A stretch of 64,000 nt of DNA from Actinomycetota bacterium (GCA_020160915.1 JAIUPK010000004.1:186001-250000); one strand, 5' to 3'. Positions 6,706-15,555 are shown, counted from the stretch's first letter. Notes: generated by a model from the sequence alone, not told the origin. A program made the numbers and translations.

Positions 6706-8517
6706 CTAACGGCCGCCGCCGCCTCCCCCGCCACCACCGCCTCCGGAGAATCCTCCGCCGTGCGAGCCGCCGGAGAAGCTTCCGCCCGAACTGCCGCGCC
6801 AGCCCGAGGAACTCGTGGATGGCGGCGGTGCCAGGGTCGTGCGGAATCCGCCGAGTGTGCTGGTGAAGGCTGAGACCTCGAAGCCGTTCGTGCCGACGAA
6901 CCAGTCCGGTTTCTCGTCCAGCGCATCCACGTGCACCGCGAGTTCCTTCATCCAGCTCGTCTCGACACCCCACAGCACGGCCCACGGCAGCAACTTCTCG
7001 TAGAGCTTCACCAGTTGCAGGTTGTCGCCCACATCCACCCGGTCGGCGCCAGTGGCGCTTTGCAGCATCTGCAGTCGGTCCTTCTCGGCGAGATCGAGGT
7101 ACACCTTCATACCCTTGAGGTAGTCCCGGGCATCCGCACCCTTGTCGGTGACCGTGCGGGAGCGCCAGGCCAGCGGGAGCGTGATGAAGACGGCGAAGAA
7201 TGCGAAGACCATGGCGATGACGACGAGTGGACTGACGTTGAGGAAGACGAAGGCCATCAGCATGAGCAACCCCATCCCGACGAAGATCAGCAGGAACTCC
7301 ACCAGAGGAATCAGGATGCCCGCCGCGACGCCCCTCGGCTTGCGCTGGTAGCCCTCGGCCAGCAATGACGCGTTGGCCTTGGATGACGCACCCTCGAGCC
7401 GCGCCATGAGCAGCTGGTCGCGGTGACCGAAGCCTTTGAGCGCCCCAGGCTGCGGATCGGCTCCGAACAGGTCGCCCAGCAGCTCGAGGTCGGTGGTGTC
7501 GGCTCCCGCGCTCGACAGATACTGCAGCGTGTAGGGCTCACTGATCGACGCGTCGACCGGGTAGGCCAGGATGCGCAGGTTGTGGCGCACAGCCAGTCGA
7601 ACGAGCGCGGCGGGCAGGGCCGCTGAACCTCGCCCCACGAGGTGGGCGGCCTGCAGGATCGTCAGGTTCTCGGGCTCGCTGTACTGCGCCACGATGATGC
7701 CCCGTCCGGGTGCGCCGCGGCGCGAGCGCGCCCACAGCACGATCGACAGCACCACGCCGCCGATCACAGTGGCAAGGAGTCCACCCGAAGCCACGTGGGC
7801 CCACAGGGGCAGCGGCTGAGGGCCGGTGTAAGTGGGCTCGGGGGTGAGGAAGGTGTCGGCGGTGAATCCCACCGCCACGGTCAGGGTCTCCGCTGGCGCG
7901 AGATCCCCGACTGTCGCTGTGAACTCCAAGGGCCCGCCCTCGATCGTGCACGGGTTGTTCTCACCGTAGGCGCCCTGATAGCACGACGCCGCGCCCGTGA
8001 TCGCGGACTCCAGGGCAGGGTCGACGTGCAGTGCCATGGACACCTCGCCGAAAGGCTGGTCCCAGCCCGTGCCGTTGACGTCCCAATAGAACTCGTCGTC
8101 GTCGGTGTCGGAGAAGTAGCGCACCGCGTTGGTCTGGCTGTAGCTGATCACGTAGGTCTGCACGCCCCGCACGAAAGCGTCGGTTCCCAGGGCGAGCTCG
8201 ACGAAGTTGCCGGTGTAGTTCTGCTCGAACGGCACGGGGGCGCCCGAGGCATCCGTCACCGACTCGACGACGGTGTTCAGCGGCACGCCGTCGTAGTCGT
8301 TGGGGATCGCTCGAACGATGCCGCGGTTCTGGTCGAAGTCCGGGAAGCGCGCCACGATCGTCTCGACCACGGCCAGCCGCGAGGTGCCATCGGCGTCGCG
8401 ACCCAGCGCGTAGTCGGCGTGGAACGAATCGAACGTGAAGTCGCTCGTGTCGGCGTGGGCGGCCGTGGGCACGGCGACGACGAAGAGCACGATCAGGGCA
8501 GCCAGTATGCGTCGCAT
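6706..8517 (-). CDS. DUF2207-family membrane protein
   Basis: Exported membrane protein of unknown function, 603 aa. Signal peptide at residues 2-23 (RRILAALIVLFVVAVPTAAHA), then an extracytoplasmic DUF2207 domain of about 210 residues (FHADYALGRDADG, RGIVRAIPNDYDG). One TM follows near residue 245, then a cytoplasmic region, a pair of TM segments near residues 405-450, a further cytoplasmic region, and a Gly-rich tail with eleven consecutive Gly near the C-terminus. The start MRR at 8517 is preferred over 8568 because it begins the signal peptide and has TAGGCT seven bases upstream. Divergent from the GNAT gene. Confidence 0.85.
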   Translation of the reverse strand: MRRILAALIVLFVVAVPTAAHADTSDFTFDSFHADYALGRDADGTSRLAVVETIVARFPDFDQNRGIVRAIPNDYDGVPLNTVVESVTDASGAPVPFEQNYTGNFVELALGTDAFVRGVQTYVISYSQTNAVRYFSDTDDDEFYWDVNGTGWDQPFGEVSMALHVDPALESAITGAASCYQGAYGENNPCTIEGGPLEFTATVGDLAPAETLTVAVGFTADTFLTPEPTYTGPQPLPLWAHVASGGLLATVIGGVVLSIVLWARSRRGAPGRGIIVAQYSEPENLTILQAAHLVGRGSAALPAALVRLAVRHNLRILAYPVDASISEPYTLQYLSSAGADTTDLELLGDLFGADPQPGALKGFGHRDQLLMARLEGASSKANASLLAEGYQRKPRGVAAGILIPLVEFLLIFVGMGLLMLMAFVFLNVSPLVVIAMVFAFFAVFITLPLAWRSRTVTDKGADARDYLKGMKVYLDLAEKDRLQMLQSATGADRVDVGDNLQLVKLYEKLLPWAVLWGVETSWMKELAVHVDALDEKPDWFVGTNGFEVSAFTSTLGGFRTTLAPPPSTSSSGWRGSSGGSFSGGSHGGGFSGGGGGGGGGGGR

Positions 8518-8524
8518 CGGGTCG

Positions 8525-8530
8525 AGCCTA
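8525..8530 (-). promoter_or_regulatory. -10 element of the DUF2207 gene
   Basis: TAGGCT on the minus strand, seven bases before the ATG at 8517. Confidence 0.4.
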
Positions 8531-8542
8531 GCGGCGCGCGAG

Positions 8543-8548
8543 TACTCT
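8543..8548 (+). promoter_or_regulatory. -10 element of the GNAT gene
   Basis: TACTCT, then six bases, then the ATG at 8555; leaderless start. Confidence 0.45.
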
Positions 8549-8554
8549 GGAGCC

Positions 8555-8839
8555 ATGACGAAGGTCATCTCTCACGAGCCGGACGCCAGCCGCTACACCC
8601 TCACGGTGGACGGCCAGGTTCTCGCGCTCGCCGACTACCGCATCAACGGCAATTCGATCTCGTTCAACCACACCTACACTCAGCCCAGCCACCGCGGGCA
8701 GGGCCTCGCGGCCGAGGTCGTCGACTACGCCATGAACGACGTGGAGTTGAATTCCACCCGCCGTGTGGTTCCCATGTGCTGGTACGTTGCGCAGTGGTTC
8801 GACGACCACCCCGAGCGATCAGGGCTGCTCACGCGATAG
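8555..8839 (+). CDS. GNAT-like N-acetyltransferase (COG2388 type)
   Basis: Small single-domain acetyltransferase of 94 aa. The acetyl-CoA loop is in PSHRGQGLAAEVVDYAM and the family's C-terminal signature CWYVAQWFDDHPE is present. These mini-GNATs acetylate unknown small substrates or proteins. The ATG at 8555 is chosen on the leaderless -10; the frame is open further upstream but lies in the opposite promoter. Convergent with the luciferase-like gene, with a short repeat-bearing gap between. Confidence 0.85.
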   Translation: MTKVISHEPDASRYTLTVDGQVLALADYRINGNSISFNHTYTQPSHRGQGLAAEVVDYAMNDVELNSTRRVVPMCWYVAQWFDDHPERSGLLTR

Positions 8840-8885
8840 CGGTGATCGAGCTGGTTGAGCGGTGATCGAGCCCGTCCAGATCACC
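8839..8885. repeat. Direct repeat and hairpin between convergent genes
   Basis: GCGGTGATCGAG occurs at 8839-8850 and again at 8859-8870. The second copy starts an inverted pair GGTGATC / GATCACC (8861-8867 and 8879-8885) that could act as a terminator. A similar TGATCGA-containing direct repeat follows the SURF1 gene at 48765-48790. Confidence 0.5.
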
Positions 8886-9903
8886 AGCCCTGAATTCCGA
8901 GATCGACGATCGACTTCAGCAGCCTCGCGTTGTACTCCACGCCCAACTGGTTCGGCACAGTGACCAGCACGGTGTCGGCGGCCTGCACGGCGGCATCCTT
9001 CGCGAGATCTTCCGCCAGCTGGTCGGGTTCGCCCACGTAGCTCTTGCCGAAGCGCGCGAGCCCACCGTCGAGGTAGCCGACCTGGTCCTCGCTGGTGCGC
9101 TCCCTGCCGAAGTAGGCCCAGTCCTCCTCGGAGGTCAGCGGGATGATACTGCGGCTCACCGACACGCGCGGCGCGCGCTCGTGGCCGGCCGCGGCGTACG
9201 CCTCCCGGTAGATCGCGATCTGCTCCGCCTGAAGCTCATCGAAGGGCACGCCGGTGTCCTCGGTGAGCAGGGTCGAGCTCATCAGGTTCATGCCCTGCTC
9301 GCCCGTCCACTGGGCGGTCGCGCGTGTGCCCGAACCCCACCAGATTCGATCGGCGAGTCCCGGCGACTGGGGTTCGATCGCGAGGATGCCCGGGCCGCGG
9401 GCCGCGCGTGCGACACCCGCCCCGGCGATCGCCGCGCGGAACACCTCCGTCTTGGTGCGCGCGTCATCGGCGTCGGTGCGGCCCTCGGCCGGCACGTAGC
9501 CGAAGTTCTCGTAGCCGTTCAGGGCGGTCTCGGGTGATCCACGGCTGAGGCCGAGTTGGAGCCTGCCACCGGCGATCAGGTCGGCGGCCGCGGCATCCTC
9601 GGCCATGTACAGGGGGTTCTCGTACCGCATGTCGATCACGGCGGTGCCAAGCTCGATCGTCGAGGTGCGGGCACCCATGGCGGCGAGCAGCGGGAATGGG
9701 CTCGCGAGCTGCCGGGCGAAGTGGTGTACGCGAACGTATGCACCGTCGAGACCCAACTCCTCGGCTGCGACCGCAAGTTCGATGGTCTGCAGGAGCGAGT
9801 CGGCGGCCGTGCGCACCTGCGAGCCGGGCACGGCCTGATAGTGGCCGAAGGAGAGGAATCCGATGCGCTTCACGGTGATACCAGCGTCGGCAGGCCGCGC
9901 CAT
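8881..9903 (-). CDS. LLM-class (luciferase-like) flavin-dependent oxidoreductase
   Basis: TIM-barrel monooxygenase of the bacterial luciferase-like superfamily, 340 aa from the ATG at 9903. Features: RIGFLSFGHYQAVPGSQ at the N-terminus, VRVHHFARQLASPFPLLAAMG, IELGTAVIDMRYENP, and RLQLGLSRGSPE, the usual flavin-binding strand order. Uses FMN or F420; substrate unknown. The start is uncertain: GTG 9939, ATG 9903 and GTG 9873 are all in frame, and 9873 begins directly at the conserved KRIGFLSF. Divergent from a 63-codon ORF. Confidence 0.88.
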   Translation of the reverse strand: MARPADAGITVKRIGFLSFGHYQAVPGSQVRTAADSLLQTIELAVAAEELGLDGAYVRVHHFARQLASPFPLLAAMGARTSTIELGTAVIDMRYENPLYMAEDAAAADLIAGGRLQLGLSRGSPETALNGYENFGYVPAEGRTDADDARTKTEVFRAAIAGAGVARAARGPGILAIEPQSPGLADRIWWGSGTRATAQWTGEQGMNLMSSTLLTEDTGVPFDELQAEQIAIYREAYAAAGHERAPRVSVSRSIIPLTSEEDWAYFGRERTSEDQVGYLDGGLARFGKSYVGEPDQLAEDLAKDAAVQAADTVLVTVPNQLGVEYNARLLKSIVDLGIQGW

Positions 9904-9946
9904 ATTCCCGGGACTTTCGGCCCTGCCCCGGCCGCCCACGTGGATC

Positions 9947-9952
9947 TACCGT
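9947..9952 (+). promoter_or_regulatory. -10 element of a 63-codon ORF
   Basis: TACCGT, then six bases, then the ATG at 9959. Confidence 0.4.
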
Positions 9953-9958
9953 GAACAC

Positions 9959-10150
9959 ATGGTTCCCTTTGGATTCGATCAGACAAATGGCAAGGCCGAC
10001 GGACTCCTCGGCGATGACGGCGGGGCGCTGCCCGGCCCGGAGCAGCCGACAGTCGCGGGCTTCATGAGCAGCGTGTTGCGCTCCCCCGTGCTGAAGGACT
10101 CCGAGAACACCGATCCGGCGGTCACGAGCTACAGCGAAGAGCGCGGCTGA
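9959..10150 (+). CDS. Small hypothetical protein, 63 aa
   Basis: Short acidic polypeptide without signal peptide or membrane segment and with no Cys. No family recognised. Evidence for coding: exact leaderless promoter spacing, a full-length open frame between two real genes, and no competing gene. It lies divergent from the luciferase-like oxidoreductase. Confidence 0.55.
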   Translation: MVPFGFDQTNGKADGLLGDDGGALPGPEQPTVAGFMSSVLRSPVLKDSENTDPAVTSYSEERG

Positions 10151-10191
10151 CGCATCGCGGCGCTGCCGTCGAACTAGTCGGCGGTGGCGCA

Positions 10192-10197
10192 TAGGCT
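10192..10197 (+). promoter_or_regulatory. -10 element of the histidine phosphatase gene
   Basis: TAGGCT, eight bases before the ATG at 10206; near-leaderless. Confidence 0.35.
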
Positions 10198-10205
10198 CGT
10201 AGCTG

Positions 10206-10874
10206 ATGCGACTACTGCTGATCCGCCACGGCCAGACCCCGTCGAACGTTGACGGACTTCTCGACACTGCACGCCCGGGCCCGGGACTCACCGAACTGGG
10301 CGAGCGTCAGGCTGCCGAGATTCCCGACGCCCTCAAGCACGAGGCCATCGATGGCATCTACGTGTCGGTACTCCGACGAACTCTCATCACGGCCACGCCG
10401 TTGATCGTGGATCGCGGGCTCGACCCGGTGGAGTTGCCGGGCATCCACGAGATCGAGGCAGGCGATCTCGAGATGCGACATGACCACGAGGCTTACCGCA
10501 TCTACCTCGAGACTGCTTTCGCATGGGGGCTCGGCGACCTCGACCGCCGCATGCCCGGCGCCACCGACGGCCACGAGTTCTTCCGGCGTTTCGACGAGTC
10601 GATCGAATCGGTTTCCGGCAACAACGCGGTGGTGTTCAGTCACGGTGCCGCCATCCGCGTGTGGGTTGCCGGGCGTGCCATCAACGTGCCGCCGAGCTTC
10701 GCCGGCGAGCACGACATCCAGAACACCGGCGTCGTCGAACTCGACGGCTCACTTGAGGCGGGGTTCACACTGCTGTCGTGGCAGGGCACTCCCGTCGGCG
10801 GTTCCGACCTGTCGGATGACACGGCCGAAGATCCCACTGGCGAGACCCTCGACGAGGCACGCGCCGCGGACTGA
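10206..10874 (+). CDS. Histidine phosphatase superfamily protein
   Basis: Phosphoglycerate-mutase-like phosphatase, 222 aa. The catalytic RHGQT motif (His8) is at the N-terminus, with the second active-site His in FSHGAAIRVW and conserved Glu in GIHEIEAGDLE. Substrate unknown. The C-terminal 30 residues are acidic and unstructured. Its stop abuts the stop of the convergent GH130 gene with no gap. Confidence 0.88.
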   Translation: MRLLLIRHGQTPSNVDGLLDTARPGPGLTELGERQAAEIPDALKHEAIDGIYVSVLRRTLITATPLIVDRGLDPVELPGIHEIEAGDLEMRHDHEAYRIYLETAFAWGLGDLDRRMPGATDGHEFFRRFDESIESVSGNNAVVFSHGAAIRVWVAGRAINVPPSFAGEHDIQNTGVVELDGSLEAGFTLLSWQGTPVGGSDLSDDTAEDPTGETLDEARAAD

Positions 10875-12155
10875 CTAGACCGCGACCATCGCGTCGAGCA
10901 GCTCCGTCAGGCCGACCGAGGCGACCCGTATCCGGTTGTCCCCGACACCGTGCGGCAACCAGACGACTGAATCGTGCAGGATGCCGCCGCACGAGTACAC
11001 GACGTTGGGCACGTAACCCGGCTGCATCGCACCCGTCGAACGGATCATCGGTTCAGGAAGTACGGAGATCACTCTCCTCGGATCGTCCAGATCGAGAAGC
11101 ATCGCTCCCATGGAGTAGACCCGCATCGGCCCGACTCCGTGCGTGATCACGAGCCAGCCCTCGTCGGTCTCGATCGGGCTGCCGCAGTTTCCCGACTTCA
11201 CGATCTCCCACGGCAGCACAGGACCGCGAATGGCGGTCTCCCGCCCCCATGCGAGGCCATCGGGGGAATGCGCTAGACCGTTCGTCTCGCCATCCGAGCG
11301 CACCAGGGCGTAGAGCTCGCCGTTGATCGCACGCGGGAATGGCGCGATGCCCTTGTTCGTCGCGGCGGGTCCGGTGAGCGGGTGGCTCTCGAACGAGACC
11401 AGGTCGCTCGATGTCAGCAGCCTCGGGATGATGGCTCGCCCGTTGTAGGCGGTGTACGTGGCGCGGTATTCGGTGCTGCCGTCGTGGTGGGTGAAGAGCA
11501 CGAGCCGAGCATCTTCGATTCCGTTGCGCTCGTCATCGATCACGGGCATGAGCACGCGCTGGCTCAGGGCAGTCTGGAGCGGGAACTCGGCACGGTAGCT
11601 CGACCAACGGCCCTCCGCCGACGTGATCGTCGGCGTCACGAGCGGCGTGTGCCTATCCTCGAACGCGAACGACTCCCCCGGCCCGATGACGCCAGTCACG
11701 AAGCCCAGGCTCGAGATGTGTCCCTCGCCGATCTGTCGTAACGAGACGACCACGCGCAGTTGGCCGCCGAGCAGGCCGGTCTGGTCGGGATGCGGCGCGA
11801 TGCTCGGGTTGCACAGGGCCGCGCCCTCGACCGAGTACTCGTTGGTTACGGTGCCACCCATCACTGTGTGATGCGCGCTGCCCGACTCCATGTGCTCGCC
11901 GATGCGACCCAGCACGTAGTCGGCGTTGCGCGCGAACAAGGCTTCGAGGTCCGGATGCCTCGGCCCGAAAGCATCGAGCAGGTCGCGGGCTATCTGCCGC
12001 GCCCGTTCCGGTGTCAGCGCACGTACCCGCTCTGCGATGAGTTCGGCCTGGGGTTTCATCGGCGCGATGCTCTCGCCGGGGAGGAACAGTTGGGCGACGA
12101 CGCGCGTCACGTCGTGGTCGAGCTCGAGGCCGGCGTCCCGTGCGATGAGGGTCAC
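10875..12155 (-). CDS. GH130-like glycosidase or glycoside phosphorylase
   Basis: Five-bladed beta-propeller carbohydrate enzyme, 426 aa. GH130 members cleave or phosphorolyse beta-mannosides. Support: NPSIAPHPDQ, GIEDARLVLF (matching the GxED(P/A)R motif that carries the catalytic acid), YRATYTAYN, NKGIAPFPRAINGELYALVRSD and GHGVGP-like ITHGVGPMRVYSMGAMLLDLDDP. Residues 1-120 are a helical extension before the propeller. The start overlaps the upstream gene's stop (ATGA), so it is the last of three coupled genes. Substrate, and phosphorolysis versus hydrolysis, cannot be decided by eye. Confidence 0.8.
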   Translation of the reverse strand: MTLIARDAGLELDHDVTRVVAQLFLPGESIAPMKPQAELIAERVRALTPERARQIARDLLDAFGPRHPDLEALFARNADYVLGRIGEHMESGSAHHTVMGGTVTNEYSVEGAALCNPSIAPHPDQTGLLGGQLRVVVSLRQIGEGHISSLGFVTGVIGPGESFAFEDRHTPLVTPTITSAEGRWSSYRAEFPLQTALSQRVLMPVIDDERNGIEDARLVLFTHHDGSTEYRATYTAYNGRAIIPRLLTSSDLVSFESHPLTGPAATNKGIAPFPRAINGELYALVRSDGETNGLAHSPDGLAWGRETAIRGPVLPWEIVKSGNCGSPIETDEGWLVITHGVGPMRVYSMGAMLLDLDDPRRVISVLPEPMIRSTGAMQPGYVPNVVYSCGGILHDSVVWLPHGVGDNRIRVASVGLTELLDAMVAV

Positions 12156-13180
12156 TGTTCCAGCACCCCGAGGCGGTGCGCCTGCTGCCAGGTGCTGAGA
12201 GCGGCGAGAGTCGACTCGGCCCCACGGTTGTCGTTGCGGCCGTCGCGCTCCAGGCCGTCGTAGCCTGCACCCGTCGTGAGATCGACCATGGGTGTGGTGC
12301 TGTCGTTGGCCCCCAGGAACCAGCGCCAGGCCAGCCCCACGGCGTTCAGCCAGCGCGGGTCACCGGTGACGTCGTGGGCCCGGGCGGCGGCATCCGCGAT
12401 TGCGGCGACCTCGATGGGCTGCTGGTCGAACTGCGCTGCGATGTCTGCCGGACCGCGCCCCGTTGTGCCTGCCACAGAGAGGTGATCGTCACGAGTCTCG
12501 AGATCGAGAAGCGCATCGAGCATGGCGAGGCCTCCGTCGAGCACGGCGGGATTCTCCAGCGCGGCGCCGGCGGCTATCACCGCCTCAGCAAGCGATCCGT
12601 TCCCGTAGCGCAGACGATCCTCGGGCCAGGCCCACGCGGCGGTGGGCTGTTGCGGCACGATGTCGAGTGCGTCGAGGAGCAGGTACACGAGACGTCGGTC
12701 TCGGTCCCCCGCGAGTACGAGTTCGGCGGCGCCCAGAGCAGCGAACGCCATGGATCGCACGTGAGGTGATCGGGTGGCGACCAGGCGCATGAAGTGGGCG
12801 CGAGCGCCCCAGCGCAGGTCGGGGTTCCGCGCCGCCGCGGTGCCCAGTGCCCATGCCGAACGCCCCCACCAGTCTCCCAGCTCGGGTTCGTCGGTCCACT
12901 CGCCCGCGACCGACATACGGTTGTGTGAACGCCCACCGTCGTCGATTGCGCGAGTCAGGAATTCCAGAGAGGTCGTTGCGAGTCCGACGAGCTGGTCGCT
13001 GGGCTCGCGCACGGCGACGATCAGTGCCCGCGCGACGTCATCGACGCAGTAACCGTGCTCCTGACGGGGCACATCACCATCGGCGTGCTCGAACAGACCG
13101 ATGTCATCGCTCAGGCTCACGAGATGGCTGTACACCGGCGACGAGATCCGGCGGTGCAGCGTCGTGCCTGTCACGCTCAC
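12152..13180 (-). CDS. Helical (alpha/alpha-barrel) protein of the GT4-GH130 locus
   Basis: 342 aa, no signal peptide. Alternating helices with the patterns GYCVDDVARAL, WWGRSAWALGTAA, RSMAFAALGAAEL and EVAAIADAAARAHDVTGD suggest an (alpha/alpha)6 toroid like glycosidase or cellobiose-epimerase folds. Acidic residues in DDVAR and W-rich loops could form an active site. Homologues are usually labelled hypothetical or glycosyltransferase-associated. Both ends overlap neighbours by four bases (ATGA), which argues for stoichiometric co-expression with the GT4 and GH130 proteins. Confidence 0.7.
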   Translation of the reverse strand: MSVTGTTLHRRISSPVYSHLVSLSDDIGLFEHADGDVPRQEHGYCVDDVARALIVAVREPSDQLVGLATTSLEFLTRAIDDGGRSHNRMSVAGEWTDEPELGDWWGRSAWALGTAAARNPDLRWGARAHFMRLVATRSPHVRSMAFAALGAAELVLAGDRDRRLVYLLLDALDIVPQQPTAAWAWPEDRLRYGNGSLAEAVIAAGAALENPAVLDGGLAMLDALLDLETRDDHLSVAGTTGRGPADIAAQFDQQPIEVAAIADAAARAHDVTGDPRWLNAVGLAWRWFLGANDSTTPMVDLTTGAGYDGLERDGRNDNRGAESTLAALSTWQQAHRLGVLEQ

Positions 13181-14301
13181 GCGGCCCTGCTTGCGAGGAT
13201 CGTAGCGGCGACCGCGTCGTACCGCGCGGCGATCTCGGTCCAGCTGGTGCCGAGGCTCACCCGCGTCGCCACCTCCGACATCAGACGGCCCTGCCCGGAG
13301 AAGACGGTGCGCAGCGCGGCCGCGATCGCCTGCGGGTTGCCGTGGTCGACGACCAGACCGGCGCCGCCGGTGAGCAGTTCCACGGCGTGCGGAAAGGCCG
13401 TGGCGACGACCGGGCGGGCGGCGGCGACCGCCTCGACCAGCACTCCCGACGTCACCTGATCGCGGTTGTCGTACGGCAGGAGCACGACGTCGGCCGACGT
13501 CACGTATTCGGCGAGGGCCGCGGCATCCAGGTACTCGTCGACAAATGTGACCATTGCCTCGACACCGAGTTCGCGGGCGATCTCTTTCAGCGAGTCCCGG
13601 TAGGCCTCGCCCTCGTGGGCGAGCACCTTCGGATGAGTTCTGCCGACGATCACGTATTCGGGCAGCGGATCGAGGTCACTCACTAGCGCGAGGGCGCGTA
13701 TTCCCCACTCGATACCCTTGCCAGGTCCGATGAGTCCCCAGGTGACAATGCGGTGGCCGTCGATCTCCGCTGTGCTGAACATCGGGTCCGGCACACCGTG
13801 CGGGATCATCTGCACCCGACGCAGGTCGACGGCGTAGGTGGCTTCGAGGGTGGTGCGAGCGCGATCCGACATGACCACCACGGAGGTGGCTAGCTCGCAG
13901 ACGCGCTCGAGAACGCGCTTCTGGTTGGGCGTCGGCCTCTCCAGCACAGTGTGCAGCACCACGATCGCTGGGGCCGTGAGTTGCTCGAGCACAGCGATGA
14001 CCTCGTCACCGTCGGTGCCTCCGAAGATTCCGTACTCGTGCTGGACTATCGCGACATCGCAGGCATTGAGGGCCCGGATGCTCGCACTCATGCTCGAGGA
14101 ATCCCCTGCCACCAGGTGCGCGGCGATCGGCAGCCGCGAGCCGAAGCGCCCCTCGGAGTCGTCGACTGGTCCATCCATCACCCGCACGATGGTCGCGCCA
14201 CCGAGCCCGGAGCCAACGAACGCGGTGGCAAGAGACTGCGTGAATGTCGCCAGTCCGCACCTGGTCGGCGGGAACGTACTGAGAAATCCGTAGGTCGGCA
14301 T
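13177..14301 (-). CDS. GT4-family glycosyltransferase
   Basis: GT-B fold retaining glycosyltransferase, 374 aa. N-terminal FPPTRCGLATFTQSLA acceptor loop, IVQHEYGIFGG, and the C-terminal nucleotide-sugar signature around LLPYDNRDQVTSGVLVEAVAAARPVVAT with its conserved Glu. First gene of a three-gene coupled operon. A GGAG ribosome-binding sequence lies seven bases before the ATG. Likely transfers a hexose (mannose plausible given the GH130 partner); that is inference. Confidence 0.87.
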   Translation of the reverse strand: MPTYGFLSTFPPTRCGLATFTQSLATAFVGSGLGGATIVRVMDGPVDDSEGRFGSRLPIAAHLVAGDSSSMSASIRALNACDVAIVQHEYGIFGGTDGDEVIAVLEQLTAPAIVVLHTVLERPTPNQKRVLERVCELATSVVVMSDRARTTLEATYAVDLRRVQMIPHGVPDPMFSTAEIDGHRIVTWGLIGPGKGIEWGIRALALVSDLDPLPEYVIVGRTHPKVLAHEGEAYRDSLKEIARELGVEAMVTFVDEYLDAAALAEYVTSADVVLLPYDNRDQVTSGVLVEAVAAARPVVATAFPHAVELLTGGAGLVVDHGNPQAIAAALRTVFSGQGRLMSEVATRVSLGTSWTEIAARYDAVAATILASRAA

Positions 14302-14445
14302 GCGCGCACTCCACTCGTGGGGTGCCGGAGGGACCAGCGCTCCGTTGCTCTTGCTCAGTATGGGTGCCAGCGCGGGGCGCGGAGGCCGTTGACGGGAGCC
14401 TCACAGGTAGCCGCCCCCGTGGACGCCCAGCACCGTTCGCGTCGA

Positions 14446-14868
14446 TCAGCCCAGATACTCCTCCGGCTCGACGGCCCGAACCCCGCGCCGATGGCACAGG
14501 TGCGGTCCGCTGAACGCGACCCGCGAGTTCTCGCAGGCCTCGTGCAGAGCGCGCAGCCACACGCGGTCGGCGTCGGTCAGCTGGTCGCCGCCGACACGTT
14601 CGTAGGTGACCACGACGGTGCTCGCCTCGAGTTCTGCCGCCAGCTCGCGAATGAACGCCCCGATGCGCGACGGGTCGTCCTCGTCCGGCGCCGGCGGCAC
14701 ATCCGTCGGCATGATCACCGGCAGTTGCCGCCGCCCTGCATCCAGGAACATCAACCAGACCTGGTGGCGGATCGCATTTCGCACCAGCTCGCGAACGCGT
14801 GCCACGATCTCGTCGTCGGTCTCGAGCGCCGCAGCGCTCACGTCATCGAAGTGAAGTGTCTCGGTCAT
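14446..14868 (-). CDS. Conserved actinobacterial hypothetical protein, 140 aa
   Basis: Soluble alpha/beta protein without signal peptide. Features: RHQVWLMFLDAGRRQLPVIMP, SRIGAFIRELAAELEASTVVVTYER, LTDADRVWLRALHEACE and a C-terminal GPHLCHRRGVR. I recall similar proteins of unknown function in related actinobacteria. No catalytic motif assigned. A CACACT hexamer lies six bases before the ATG. A 144-base gap to the GT4 gene holds nothing recognisable. Confidence 0.65.
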   Translation of the reverse strand: MTETLHFDDVSAAALETDDEIVARVRELVRNAIRHQVWLMFLDAGRRQLPVIMPTDVPPAPDEDDPSRIGAFIRELAAELEASTVVVTYERVGGDQLTDADRVWLRALHEACENSRVAFSGPHLCHRRGVRAVEPEEYLG

Positions 14869-14952
14869 GCCCCGAGTGTGCGGTCACGGATGCCGCCGCG
14901 CGCGTCGCGCGTGGCGATCTGTGGATGGTTGCCGCCTGTGTGCGGACTGCCC

Positions 14953-15501
14953 TCAACCGGCCGCGTCGTACGCCGCGCGCAGCCAGCCGATCAGCTCGGC
15001 ATCGACCTGCGCCGGATCCGTCACCCGCACGCGATGGGTGACCATCGAGTTCCAGGAGCCGCTCGGCTCGACACGGGGCGAGGTGGCTAGGGCCGCGGCA
15101 TCCCGCAGCTTGATGCCGACATCGAGCCGTTCGGCGGTCATCGCGACAATCGCGAACTTGGCCTTGCCGTTGAGCAGGCTGATGTAGGTGTCGGTGGGCG
15201 CCGTGCCGACGGGTCCGTGCTCGGCGAGGGTTGCGATCAGCTGGTCGACGACCGGTCGCCACTGGGCCTTCGCTCCGGCGAACTGCTTGTCGACACGCTC
15301 GGATGCCTCGGGGCGATCCTTGAACGTTCCGAAGATCGCCATACCGTGGCCCGAGCCGAGGTCGAAGTCCTCCTTCAGCCAGGCGAGCACGACGCTGGCC
15401 TTCGCATCCAGGATTCCCTTCTCGCCGGCCAGCCGCTTGAAGTCGGCGGGGTCGAGTCCCGTCTTGGCTTTGATCGCGTCGAGGTAGGCCTGAAAAGTCA
15501 T
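14953..15501 (-). CDS. DUF4287/DUF5655-type protein
   Basis: Soluble 182 aa protein. The N-terminal ~60 residues (MTFQAYLDAIKAKTG, GLDPADFKRLAGEKG, AWLKEDFDLGSGHGMAIF) match the DUF4287 helical domain. The C-terminal half (about 85-182) has the DUF5655-like pattern, including YISLLNGKAKFAIVAMTAERLDVGIKL. Function unknown; such proteins are widespread single genes. TACACT lies seven bases before the ATG. Confidence 0.8.
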   Translation of the reverse strand: MTFQAYLDAIKAKTGLDPADFKRLAGEKGILDAKASVVLAWLKEDFDLGSGHGMAIFGTFKDRPEASERVDKQFAGAKAQWRPVVDQLIATLAEHGPVGTAPTDTYISLLNGKAKFAIVAMTAERLDVGIKLRDAAALATSPRVEPSGSWNSMVTHRVRVTDPAQVDAELIGWLRAAYDAAG

Positions 15502-15508
15502 GGGGTCG

Positions 15509-15514
15509 AGTGTA
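15509..15514 (-). promoter_or_regulatory. -10 element of the DUF4287 gene
   Basis: TACACT on the minus strand, seven bases before the ATG at 15501. Confidence 0.4.
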
Positions 15515-15555
15515 GGCCGTTCACGGTTCAGCCCGGATGGCGGTGCGCCTGCTGA

